From positions 744,001 to 808,000 of the forward strand of contig NZ_BMIA01000001.1 of NCBI RefSeq assembly GCF_014641595.1: a DNA stretch of 64,000 nucleotides, written 5' to 3'. How positions within the stretch are numbered: the first letter of the stretch is position 1; each line of letters opens with the position of its first letter. The translations under genes were made by a program, and so were the position numbers. The notes under the pieces were generated by a model. It had not been told where the DNA came from, did no database searches, and saw only the letters and a list, made by a program, of their open reading frames with translations. The DNA is from Dyadobacter endophyticus (GTDB taxonomy: Bacteria; Bacteroidota; Bacteroidia; Cytophagales; Spirosomataceae). Below are positions 15,916 to 24,303 of this stretch, in pieces.

Positions 15916-15940
15916 ATTTCGATCTTCATTTTTTCTTCAT

Positions 15941-15963
15941 AAGGGCCCGAAAGGCCCTTTTTT
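15941..15963 (+). terminator. Rho-independent terminator
   Basis: Stem AAGGGCC / GGCCCTT with a 5-base loop (CGAAA), followed by a run of T. It lies 25 bases after the stop of the small membrane protein gene. The remaining 245 bases to the GDPD start hold no gene that I can see. Confidence 0.85.
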
Positions 15964-16180
15964 ATTTGAAGAAAAAGTAAAGTGTGTGATAGTGCTTGCT
16001 GTAAGTGTGTGCGATCTCGTCAGGCTGACTGTTACAAATCAAACACCTAAAAACGATCTTCCCAAAGTTGTTGAATGATAGGCATGGCTCAATTAGCGAT
16101 CGGCTTTCGGGCACCTGAATGGTCTGTTTTTGCTTACTTTATGTTATTGTTAAGGCCGCCTTCGGAAGCACTTCCATTAA

Positions 16181-16188
16181 TAACTTTG
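16181..16188 (+). promoter_or_regulatory. -7 box TAACTTTG of the GDPD gene
   Basis: An exact TAnnTTTG match 20 bases before the ATG at 16209. It shows that the longer open frame beginning at 16119 is not the true N-terminus. Confidence 0.6.
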
Positions 16189-16208
16189 CCATCTTAAAAA
16201 GATCGTTC

Positions 16209-17009
16209 ATGAAGCAACTTCTCTCCTTAATTCTCGCCTTTGTTCCGTTAATGTACCTTACCAGCGTATATGGACAGGGTAAGACGGTAGCCCTGATCGC
16301 GCACCGGGGAGGGGTAGTGGATAGCACTTTCACGGAAAATGGTCTGCCTGCGCTGCGGGAGGCTGCCCGGCAAGATTACAAAATGGTCGAAACGGATATG
16401 CGCGTGACGGCCGACGGTGTTTTGATCGCCAACCATGATGCAGATTTTAACCGGTTCTATGGCGATCCGCGCAAAGTAACGGAGACGAATTGGGCGGAGG
16501 CGCGCAAGCTGACCAGCAAGCTGGACGGCAACCACCCGATGCTTCTCGAAGATGTGTTCAGGTTTTGTGCCGAAAATAACATGGCCGTCATGCTCGATAA
16601 CAAGATCGCCGGGCTGGATTCCACTCTTTTTTATAAATTGATGGGGATGCTGGATAAATATCGCCTCAAAGATTCGGCCCTGATGATCGGTACCGACGAA
16701 TCTACTGCATTCTTTACGGGTAAAGTGCGGCTGAGCTGCTCGCGGAAACAGTTGGAGGAGAATATGCAGAAGCCTGGCTACCGTCCCGGGCATTATTACC
16801 TGTTCGAAAGACCGGCCAGCCTCACGCGGGAGGACGTGGCGTGGGCGGGGAAGATCAACATTCGCGTCGTGGCGGCGATCAACAAGTTTCACTACCGCAA
16901 ATCAGCAGATATGATGGCCGATGCGAAAAAGGACTGTGAACGTATGCTTCAATACGGTGTGGCTGAGTTTCAGGTCGATTCGGAGTTCCGGCAGTTCGTC
17001 CGGGAATAG
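16209..17009 (+). CDS. Secreted glycerophosphodiester phosphodiesterase family protein
   Basis: A 266-residue GDPD-fold phosphodiesterase with a signal peptide (MKQLLSLILAFVPLMYLTSV, cleaved near YGQG). The active-site pattern is visible: LIAHRGG with the catalytic His, VETDMRVTADGVLIANHDAD with the Glu/Asp metal ligands and the second His. GDPD enzymes release glycerol-3-phosphate from glycerophosphodiesters in the periplasm. The C-terminal half is less typical (it lacks a clear second Glu motif beyond MLDNKI). It precedes the ECF sigma gene by 74 bases on the same strand but has its own promoter and is probably independent. Confidence 0.88.
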   Translation: MKQLLSLILAFVPLMYLTSVYGQGKTVALIAHRGGVVDSTFTENGLPALREAARQDYKMVETDMRVTADGVLIANHDADFNRFYGDPRKVTETNWAEARKLTSKLDGNHPMLLEDVFRFCAENNMAVMLDNKIAGLDSTLFYKLMGMLDKYRLKDSALMIGTDESTAFFTGKVRLSCSRKQLEENMQKPGYRPGHYYLFERPASLTREDVAWAGKINIRVVAAINKFHYRKSADMMADAKKDCERMLQYGVAEFQVDSEFRQFVRE

Positions 17010-17083
17010 CATAGCAAAAAAAAATCTCGCATACCGTTTAGGGGTTTGTGAAAGTTGTTTGACTATACATACAGACCCGGGTA

Positions 17084-17650
17084 ATGAACCACCTCATGAC
17101 TAAATTTCTTACCGATGAACAGCTGGTGACGCAGCTCCGCGAAGGCAATAAACGTGCTTTCGAGGAGATCTACGACCGTTACTGGTACAAGCTGTTCTGC
17201 ATTTCCTATCACCAGGTAGGATCGCGGGAGGAATCGGAAGAGCTGGTGCATGACATATTCGAGAGCCTTTGGAACAAACGGCTTGATACCGAGATCCGGA
17301 ACCTGGGCGTCTACCTGGTAATTGCGATGAAATATCGGGTGACCAATTTCATTAAGTCACAGATCACTTGGCGGAGGTATCAGGAATATCTGATCCTCAA
17401 CAAAATACAGGAAACCTACTCGACCGACGAAATCGTGCAGTTTTCGGATTTGTCGCGTGCCGTGGACGAGGTAATGCGCAAGCTGCCTGAAAAGACCAGC
17501 CGGGTATTTCAGCTAAGCCGCTTCGAAAACCGTCCTGTGAAGGATATTGCCGAGGAACTGAATATTTCCGAAAAAGCAGTGGAATACCATATTACCAAAT
17601 CATTGAAAGCATTAAGAGAAAACTTATGGATGTATTATTCCGCCAACTAA
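17084..17650 (+). CDS. ECF RNA polymerase sigma-70 factor
   Basis: A 188-residue ECF sigma factor of the Bacteroidota FecI-like group. Region 2 is at about 28-95 (AFEEIYDRYWYKLFCISY ... EELVHDIFESLWNKR) and region 4 at about 125-180 (VMRKLPEKTSRVFQLSRFEN, ISEKAVEYHITKSLKALRE). It is followed 21 bases later by a FecR anti-sigma factor and then an STN-containing SusC, the classical outer-membrane-to-sigma signalling relay: substrate binding at SusC is relayed through STN to FecR, which releases the sigma factor. An in-frame ATG at 17096 is an alternative start. Confidence 0.93.
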   Translation: MNHLMTKFLTDEQLVTQLREGNKRAFEEIYDRYWYKLFCISYHQVGSREESEELVHDIFESLWNKRLDTEIRNLGVYLVIAMKYRVTNFIKSQITWRRYQEYLILNKIQETYSTDEIVQFSDLSRAVDEVMRKLPEKTSRVFQLSRFENRPVKDIAEELNISEKAVEYHITKSLKALRENLWMYYSAN

Positions 17651-17671
17651 AACCTATACACGCCTCCGCAA

Positions 17672-18661
17672 ATGACACCTGATAGCTACGAAAAATTAAT
17701 TGAGAAATATATCGCCGGGGAAACCACAGCAGAGGAGGATTTGCATGTGGAACAATACCTGAGAGACAATCCGGCGGATGATTCGGAAGTGCTGCTATCT
17801 GAAAAAACGGAGATTGGCCAGCGTATCCGGCAGAAACTTTTGGCAGCTACAACGCGAAAACCGGTAAAAATTGGCTGGTGGGTCGCAGTAGCCGCCTCGT
17901 TGTCGTTGCTGGCGGGGGTTATCTGGTATAATGCGCCCGGGCAGGTCCCTTATTTTCCAGCATTGAGCTCGATCTGGAACGGCGATGACGAAGGTTTTGC
18001 AGTTAGCAACACTTCGCACAAGCCTCAGCGGCTGACGTTGGAAGATGGAAGCGTGGTGATCTTGCAACCCAACAGCCGGATCAGCTATCCAGATCATTTC
18101 GGGGAGCGCAAAAGAATGGTCTATTTGCATGGGGAGGCCTTTTTTCAGGTAAAAAGGGATGTGACAAAACCGTTCATAGTGTCCACGGAAAACCTGGCTA
18201 CACAGGTTCTAGGGACGAGCTTTAATGTGAAATCCTATGATGGCGCAGGCTCTATCGAGGTACAGGTGGCTTCCGGACGGGTTTCCGTTTACGAGACCAG
18301 CAAGACATCTGGCAAGAACGGTTTTATCCTGACGCCCAACCAGAAAGTCGTATTTGACAAGGAGTCGCGGAAAATGGAACTGGGCATTGTCAGAAACCCC
18401 GTGGCCGTCAAGAAGGCCGAGTCCGCGGCAAGGTTTGAATTCGCTGAAACGCCTGCCGTCGATGTGCTGGCATTGCTGGAAAAGACCTATGGTCTTGATA
18501 TTGTCGTGGAGGGCGATGTGCTGCGGAATTGCCTTTTCACAGGCGATCTCAACGAGCTGCCGATGTTTGATCAGCTCGATCTGATCTGCAAGGCAGTGAA
18601 TGTCGAATACGAACGCCGTGGGGCTTCGCTGTTCATATTCGGTGAAGGTTGTAGTAATTGA
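17672..18661 (+). CDS. FecR-family anti-sigma factor
   Basis: A 329-residue inner-membrane anti-sigma regulator. The N-terminal cytoplasmic sigma-binding part is about 1-65, the transmembrane helix about 68-88 (GWWVAVAASLSLLAGVIWY), the periplasmic FecR domain about 105-215 (LTLEDGSVVILQPNSRISYP, VYLHGEAFFQVKRD), and a C-terminal DUF4974/STN-like domain about 255-325 (VDVLALLEKTYGLDIVVEGD). It pairs with the sigma factor upstream and the STN domain of the SusC downstream. A hairpin at 18693-18718 follows before the SusC gene. Confidence 0.92.
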   Translation: MTPDSYEKLIEKYIAGETTAEEDLHVEQYLRDNPADDSEVLLSEKTEIGQRIRQKLLAATTRKPVKIGWWVAVAASLSLLAGVIWYNAPGQVPYFPALSSIWNGDDEGFAVSNTSHKPQRLTLEDGSVVILQPNSRISYPDHFGERKRMVYLHGEAFFQVKRDVTKPFIVSTENLATQVLGTSFNVKSYDGAGSIEVQVASGRVSVYETSKTSGKNGFILTPNQKVVFDKESRKMELGIVRNPVAVKKAESAARFEFAETPAVDVLALLEKTYGLDIVVEGDVLRNCLFTGDLNELPMFDQLDLICKAVNVEYERRGASLFIFGEGCSN

Positions 18662-18692
18662 TTGGAAAATAGTAGGTAAGCTTAAATAAAAT

Positions 18693-18718
18693 GCCGGCCA
18701 TGCGCTAACATGTCCGGC
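18693..18718 (+). terminator. Hairpin between fecR and susC genes (possible partial terminator)
   Basis: Stem GCCGGCCATG / CATGTCCGGC with one mismatch and a 6-base loop. Only a short T-rich stretch follows. It could stabilise or partly terminate the sigma/FecR message ahead of the much more abundant SusC message. Confidence 0.4.
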
Positions 18719-18792
18719 CGTTTAAATACCCTTCCTGGCAGAAGGATACCATTTGTTTTTGAGTTGTTCAGTTCACAAAAACCTTTAAAATT

Positions 18793-21700
18793 ATGCATAA
18801 AAAAATACCCTACAAAAGGGTTGTTTACAAAGTCATGAGTGCTACCGCTAAACAACTTTTGCTTGCTTTGATATGCTGCGGAATTTCCATGGCGCACGGT
18901 GTTTATAGCCAGGAGTTGCTAAACAAGGAAATTTCGCTGAAAGTCGAGTCACTCGAAATCAGGCAGGTATTACGTCAGATCGAGAAACAGGCCGACGTCA
19001 AGTTTGTATACAGCTCAGGCAGCATCCAGGGCCGGAGCACCGTTGCTGCCAAACAGCTGCAGGGTTCGCTGAACCGTGTGCTCGACCAACTGCTTACTCC
19101 CCTGAACGTTTCCTACGAAGTCGTAGGAAATTCACGTATTCTTCTCAGAAAAAAGGGCGACCCGCAAAGTGCAGCCCCCTTTCAGGCCACAACGGCGGGT
19201 ACCATAGCCGACCGGACAGTTACGGGAAAGGTTATCGACGAGAAGGGCGTTGGTCTTCCGGGGGTGAATATCCTCATCGTGGGCAGTCAGCAAGGCACGA
19301 CTTCCGACCAGAATGGCCAGTTTCAGCTCAATGTGCCGGATAACGGCGCCACGCTGCGGTTCTCTTTTATTGGCTACGTGAGCCAGGATGCTGCTGTGGG
19401 CAACAATTCAGTGATTAATATCACGATGGCTCCTGATGAGAATGCATTGAAAGAGGTAGTAGTGGTGGGGTATGGAACTCAGGAAAAAAAGGACGTAACA
19501 GGTGCGGTATCTTCTGTGAAGGGTTCTGACTTTCAGAACCTTCCGTCGGGAGGTGCCCAGCAGGCATTGCAAGGCCGGGCAGCGGGCGTGAACGTGATCC
19601 GTAACGGCGGCGCGCCGGGCGACGCAGGCACAATCCAGATCCGCGGTTTCGGAACGGTGAACAATGCCGATCCGCTGGTGGTGATCGACGGCGTTCCTGC
19701 CGGTTCGATGAACGACGTGAACCCGAATGACATCGAATCCATCGAGATCCTGAAAGATGCTTCGGCATCCGCTATTTACGGAACGCGTGCGGCGAACGGG
19801 GTGGTGATCATCACCACCAAACGTGGTACTTTCGATAATCCAATTGCCGTAACTGTCAATGGATATGCCGGTATCAGCAACCGTATCAAGATACTCGATA
19901 TGCTGGAAGCACCTGATTTGGCCGCATTAAAACGGGAGGCATATAAAAATGATGGCCTGCCTGTTCCGCCGATCTGGGAGGATACGCAATACCAGACCCA
20001 GAAAACCAACTGGCAGGACGCATTACTCAAACAAGGCGTTACCCAGAATTACGACGCGGCGATCCGCGGGGGCGGCAAGTACTCGTCATTTTCGATTTCG
20101 GGCGGCTACTACAATGAAAAGGGGATTATCGGGAAATCGTATTATAAGCGGTATACATTCCGCGTCAATTCGGATCATAAGATCGGATCGAGGCTGAAAA
20201 TAGGGCAGAACCTGCAATTCACCAATACACACAACACCTCGCCGAATACGACTTCGTCGCAGACTGGTTTGCTTTGGAGCGCTATCCGCTTCCATCCGGG
20301 CTTGCCGATCCGTAATGCCGATGGTTCTTATAGTTCAACAAAAGGTATCGGCGCATTCGGGGACATCAATAACCCGATTTTTACCGTCGATAACCAGGAC
20401 CAGAATAATATCCGCAACCGCATCCTGGGGAGCCTCACCGGCGAGCTGGAACTCTTGAAAGGCCTGAAACTGCGCGCAAACCTTGCCATGGATGCGACTT
20501 TTTCAGAGAGCACAAATTTCGAGGTCAAGGTCAATGATCAGTTCCGTACGAATTCCTACAACCAGCTCGACCTGACACATGGTAAATACTGGTCGTTCTT
20601 GCAGGAGTATTTTCTTTCTTATGACAAGAAATTCGGCGCGCATAGCCTGAATCTAGTCGGAGGTTATACTTCACAGACATTCAACAGTATTTCTTCCAAA
20701 CAACGCGGCCGCGATTTCGCAAGTGAGGACCCTACGCTGCGCTACCTGCAATATGCCGGAACGATCGTGTCTGTGGCAGGCGAGGATGGTAACCGCAGCT
20801 ACGATGCGCTCGCTTCATGGTTTGGCCGTGCGAACTACTCTTTCATGGACCGCTACCTGCTTACGGCCACATTTCGTTCCGATGGCTCATCCAAATTCGC
20901 GCCCGGCAACCGCTGGGGTTACTTTCCGGCATTTTCGCTGGGATGGCGTCTTTCGGAAGAGGATTTCTTCAAAAGCGCATTGCCGGTATTCAGCAACTTC
21001 AAGCTAACAGGCGGTTGGGGCCAGCTGGGTAACCAGAACGTGAACTCGCTGCAATATCTGGCACTGATCAATTCGTCTTACCGCTATGCTTTGGGTGCGG
21101 GCGGCACGCAAAGCCCTATTTCAGGCGCTGCGCAAAGCCGGCTGGCAAACCTGCAAATTGGCTGGGAGACGGCGGAAATGGCCAACTTTGGGGTAGAAGC
21201 AGGACTTTGGAAGAATGCATTGTATGTCTCGGTTAACTATTTTGTAAAGAATACTAAAAAAATGCTGCTGGCGCCGCCTTCTGTCGGAACCATCGGTACT
21301 TCTGTTATTCCTGATCAGAATATCGGTCAATTGCGTAACAAGGGTGTGGAGATCGAGGCGTCCTACCGCCACTCGTTCGGCGATCTGACCCTGAATGTTA
21401 GTGGAAATGCGACTTTGATCAAAAACCGTATTACCCAACTGGCCACACCGGGCGGCTTCCTCGCATCGCAGCTGTACGGCCGTGGGCAGCAGGAGATCGT
21501 CCGCACGTATGAGAACAATCCCTATGGCACATTCTACGGGTATAAAGCAGATGGTCTATACCAAAGTCAGGCGGAAATCGACTCCGACCCGAACATTGCC
21601 AACGATTCACGTAAAACCAATGGACAGATCCATCCAGGCGATGTTCGTTTCATGGATCTGAACGGCGACGGCATTGTGGACGACAAAGACAGGACGATCA

Positions 21701-22239
21701 TAGGAAGCCCGCAACCGAAGATCAATTATGGTTTGAATGCAGGCTTGAATTACAAAGGATTTGATTTCAACCTGTTCTTCGTAGGCGTAGGCGGGGTTTC
21801 CATTTTCAATGCGGACCGTATGCAGGGGCTCGACGCGAGCTATTCTTTTAATTTGTATAAAGAAGCAAGCGAACGCTGGAATGGCGCGGGTACCAGCAAT
21901 ACCGTACCACGTTTGAGCATCGACAACCCGAACCGCAACTTCCGTCCTTCCGACCTGTTTATAGAGAAAGGGGATTTCTTCCGCCTGAAAAACTTCACTT
22001 TGGGTTACAGCATTCCAAAAACGGTGATTGAAAAGGTGAAACTGTCGCAGGTGCGGATTTACGTTACCGGGCAGAACATTTTTACGATCACGAAATACAC
22101 CGGCTTGAACCCCGAGTTAGGTTATGTAGGCAATGATGCGAGTTCCAAAGCTGCCGGCCTTTACAGCCAGCTGAATGTAGATTACGCGCAATACCCGCAA
22201 GCACGGACATGGACCATCGGCGCAACATTGTCATTCTAA
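18793..22239 (+). CDS. SusC/RagA family TonB-linked outer membrane protein with STN domain
   Basis: A 1148-residue TonB-dependent transducer. It has a signal peptide (ending near AHGVYSQE), an STN domain (about 48-118, LEIRQVLRQIEKQADVKFVY), a carboxypeptidase-regulatory-like domain (about 140-220, VTGKVIDEKGVGLPGVNILI), a plug with the SusC signature (LKEVVVVGYGTQEKKDVTGA and YGTRAANGVVIITTKRG), then a 22-strand type barrel to the C-terminus. It imports a nutrient bound by its SusD partner and signals through STN to the upstream FecR/sigma pair. An in-frame ATG at residue 15 is possible as start. The substrate is not deducible; there is no dedicated glycoside hydrolase on the same strand. 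Confidence 0.94.
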   Translation: MHKKIPYKRVVYKVMSATAKQLLLALICCGISMAHGVYSQELLNKEISLKVESLEIRQVLRQIEKQADVKFVYSSGSIQGRSTVAAKQLQGSLNRVLDQLLTPLNVSYEVVGNSRILLRKKGDPQSAAPFQATTAGTIADRTVTGKVIDEKGVGLPGVNILIVGSQQGTTSDQNGQFQLNVPDNGATLRFSFIGYVSQDAAVGNNSVINITMAPDENALKEVVVVGYGTQEKKDVTGAVSSVKGSDFQNLPSGGAQQALQGRAAGVNVIRNGGAPGDAGTIQIRGFGTVNNADPLVVIDGVPAGSMNDVNPNDIESIEILKDASASAIYGTRAANGVVIITTKRGTFDNPIAVTVNGYAGISNRIKILDMLEAPDLAALKREAYKNDGLPVPPIWEDTQYQTQKTNWQDALLKQGVTQNYDAAIRGGGKYSSFSISGGYYNEKGIIGKSYYKRYTFRVNSDHKIGSRLKIGQNLQFTNTHNTSPNTTSSQTGLLWSAIRFHPGLPIRNADGSYSSTKGIGAFGDINNPIFTVDNQDQNNIRNRILGSLTGELELLKGLKLRANLAMDATFSESTNFEVKVNDQFRTNSYNQLDLTHGKYWSFLQEYFLSYDKKFGAHSLNLVGGYTSQTFNSISSKQRGRDFASEDPTLRYLQYAGTIVSVAGEDGNRSYDALASWFGRANYSFMDRYLLTATFRSDGSSKFAPGNRWGYFPAFSLGWRLSEEDFFKSALPVFSNFKLTGGWGQLGNQNVNSLQYLALINSSYRYALGAGGTQSPISGAAQSRLANLQIGWETAEMANFGVEAGLWKNALYVSVNYFVKNTKKMLLAPPSVGTIGTSVIPDQNIGQLRNKGVEIEASYRHSFGDLTLNVSGNATLIKNRITQLATPGGFLASQLYGRGQQEIVRTYENNPYGTFYGYKADGLYQSQAEIDSDPNIANDSRKTNGQIHPGDVRFMDLNGDGIVDDKDRTIIGSPQPKINYGLNAGLNYKGFDFNLFFVGVGGVSIFNADRMQGLDASYSFNLYKEASERWNGAGTSNTVPRLSIDNPNRNFRPSDLFIEKGDFFRLKNFTLGYSIPKTVIEKVKLSQVRIYVTGQNIFTITKYTGLNPELGYVGNDASSKAAGLYSQLNVDYAQYPQARTWTIGATLSF

Positions 22240-22282
22240 CCAGGACGGGAACAACCCTAATTGATATCAAGATATAACCGAC

Positions 22283-23725
22283 ATGAAAAAGATATATGTA
22301 CTGGCCGGATGGGTTTTTCTGATGGCCGCAACCAGTTGTAACGACGATCTGCTCGAAAGCACACCGTACGGGCAGGTTACTTCTCAGCAGTTTTGGCGCA
22401 ACGGCGATGACGTGGTAGCCGCCACCAATGCCATTTACGCCCCGCTGCTGAACGAAGACGGTTTCGCGCATACCGAATACACGTTCGACAACTGTTCCGA
22501 CGACATGAACCGCGCAGGCGACCATTCTGATGAAACTTCGCTCGAAATGTTCACGTTCGATGCCGCCAATTCGCACATTCTGGCTACCTGGTCCACCAAA
22601 TACGAGGTAATCTCTCGCGCCAATGCAGTGCTGATCAACGCCCCGAAAGTGGCCATGGACGACGCATTGAGGAACCGCACCATGGGTGAGGCATATTTCC
22701 TTCGCGGATTTGTCTACTGGCGTCTTTCGTTGATTTACGGCGAAGTGCCCATTATCCTGGAAGAGGATGCCCTAAACAACAATTATAACAAACCCAAGGC
22801 AACACTCGCCGAAGTACGCGCGCAAGCGGAATCGGATTTCCAGAAGGCCGCAAGTCTGCTGCCGGTGAGCTACGCCGATGGCGAAGCAGGCAGGGTAACA
22901 CAGGGTTCTGCGAACGGCTTTCTGACTAAATTGTATGTATACCAGGAAAATTGGGCAAAGGCAATTGAAGCGGGGCAAAAAGTGATCGGTAATGCAGCCT
23001 ACAAGCTGTCTGGTAACTACGACGAAAACTTCCAGCTCACGACCGAGAATAATCCCGAAATCCTGTTTTCGCTGCAATACGAAACCGGCTGGACTACCGA
23101 CAATTCACCTACCTTTTACCACACACCGCAGGTATTTGGAGGCTGGGGTTTCCATGAACCGATCGAAGACCTGGTGCAGGAGTTTGAAAAAGGCGATCCG
23201 CGCCGTTCGTACTCGATTTATAGTCCTGGTGACAAGGTAAATCGCGGGTCTGCGGGCACCACTACGTTCGCTGCCAACATGACCCGGGTGACCGGCTACT
23301 CGTTCCGTAAATACACCAGTTTTACCGATGCCGGGGATATGAGCCAGAGCCTGAACGCACCTTTCCTGCGTTCGGCGGACGTGTACCTGCTGGTGGCCGA
23401 GGCAAAAATCCGTTCAAGCCAGAGTGGTGATACCGAACTGAATGCCGTACGGAAACGTGCCGGACTTGCTGCTAAAACAGGCGCGAAAATGGCCGACATT
23501 ATGCATGAACGCCGCGTGGAACTGGCCGGCGAAAACGAACGTCACCAGGACCTGATGCGTTGGGACAAAGCCGGGCTGATCGACATCGCCGCCCATTACA
23601 AAATCGCCCGTGGCCCATTCAAGCCTAGCCGCAATTTTATCAAACCCAAACATTACTACTTCCCGCTTCCGCAACGTGAGGTGGATTTGAGTAATGGGGT
23701 TTTGAAGCAGAATAGTAATTATTAA
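22283..23725 (+). CDS. RagB/SusD family nutrient-binding lipoprotein
   Basis: A 480-residue surface lipoprotein, the lid partner of the SusC upstream. Lipobox Cys19 (MAATSC) is followed by the SusD N-terminal TPR-like region (FWRNGDDVVAATNAIYAPL, RTMGEAYFLRGFVYWRLSLI) and the conserved C-terminal segments (HERRVELAGENERHQDLMRW, FPLPQREVDL). It lies 43 bases after SusC in the same operon. A palindromic dispersed repeat follows it at 23750-23817. Confidence 0.93.
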   Translation: MKKIYVLAGWVFLMAATSCNDDLLESTPYGQVTSQQFWRNGDDVVAATNAIYAPLLNEDGFAHTEYTFDNCSDDMNRAGDHSDETSLEMFTFDAANSHILATWSTKYEVISRANAVLINAPKVAMDDALRNRTMGEAYFLRGFVYWRLSLIYGEVPIILEEDALNNNYNKPKATLAEVRAQAESDFQKAASLLPVSYADGEAGRVTQGSANGFLTKLYVYQENWAKAIEAGQKVIGNAAYKLSGNYDENFQLTTENNPEILFSLQYETGWTTDNSPTFYHTPQVFGGWGFHEPIEDLVQEFEKGDPRRSYSIYSPGDKVNRGSAGTTTFAANMTRVTGYSFRKYTSFTDAGDMSQSLNAPFLRSADVYLLVAEAKIRSSQSGDTELNAVRKRAGLAAKTGAKMADIMHERRVELAGENERHQDLMRWDKAGLIDIAAHYKIARGPFKPSRNFIKPKHYYFPLPQREVDLSNGVLKQNSNY

Positions 23726-23749
23726 TAAAGGATTGTGAAGGATGTTCAT

Positions 23750-23817
23750 GTCATCCTGAGCGCAGTCGAAGGATAGTAGCGATAACCCGAGTGCTTCGAC
23801 TGCGCTCAGCGTGACAT
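23750..23817. repeat. Dispersed palindromic repeat with 23-bp arms
   Basis: Left arm 23750-23772 and right arm 23795-23817 are inverted copies, 21 of 23 positions identical, with core CTGAGCGCAGTCGAAG. The element folds into a strong hairpin between the SusD stop and the next gene. Sequences of this type are frequent intergenic repeats in Bacteroidota genomes. It could attenuate read-through or protect the upstream message 3' end. Confidence 0.75.
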
Positions 23818-23850
23818 TTGTCGATTTACCCCAAATGACTCGTTGACCCA

Positions 23851-24297
23851 ATGACTCTGTTTTCCAAACTGCCATTTATCATAATCGCCGTTGCGTTTGC
23901 CAACCTCACTGCCTGCAACACGCGTGAGCGGGAGCTTACAGGCGTGTGGCGCACGGACTCGATCAGCAACTTTGTCAATGGGTTTAGTTTTACCAACAAT
24001 ACGTTCGACGAGCATTGGTCTACGTTCGAGTATGGTGCTGACGGCGTGATGACCGAACGGAAAAAAGAGAAGTTCAAAACCTACCGTTACCAGCTTCCAA
24101 CCGCCGATTCGCTGGTTTATACCGATTCGACAGGCCACCGGCTGAGCGGTTTTCAGATCGTGAAGCTTTCGGACGAGCACCTGATATTGAAAAAGGCCCA
24201 GAAGCCTTACCTTCCCGGGAAGAACCAGGAACTGTACGAAGTCAGGTTTTTTACCAAAATCCCTGCCGCAGGGTCGCCTGCCGCAGGGCCGCAATAA
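23851..24297 (+). CDS. Hypothetical lipoprotein, lipocalin-like, 148 aa
   Basis: Lipoprotein signal with lipobox Cys22 (ANLTAC), then a small beta-rich domain (LTGVWRTDSISNF, YGADGVMTERKKEKFKTYRY, FQIVKLSDEHLILKK), the pattern of lipocalin-like DUF proteins in Bacteroidota. The C-terminal tail IPAAGSPAAGPQ is encoded by a short direct repeat (CTGCCGCAGGG twice, at about 24263 and 24279), which may be a recent duplication. It is followed after 6 bases by the VCBS protein gene. Its function is unknown; its place suggests a role in the same uptake locus. Confidence 0.7.
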   Translation: MTLFSKLPFIIIAVAFANLTACNTRERELTGVWRTDSISNFVNGFSFTNNTFDEHWSTFEYGADGVMTERKKEKFKTYRYQLPTADSLVYTDSTGHRLSGFQIVKLSDEHLILKKAQKPYLPGKNQELYEVRFFTKIPAAGSPAAGPQ

Positions 24298-24303
24298 TTG
24301 CAT

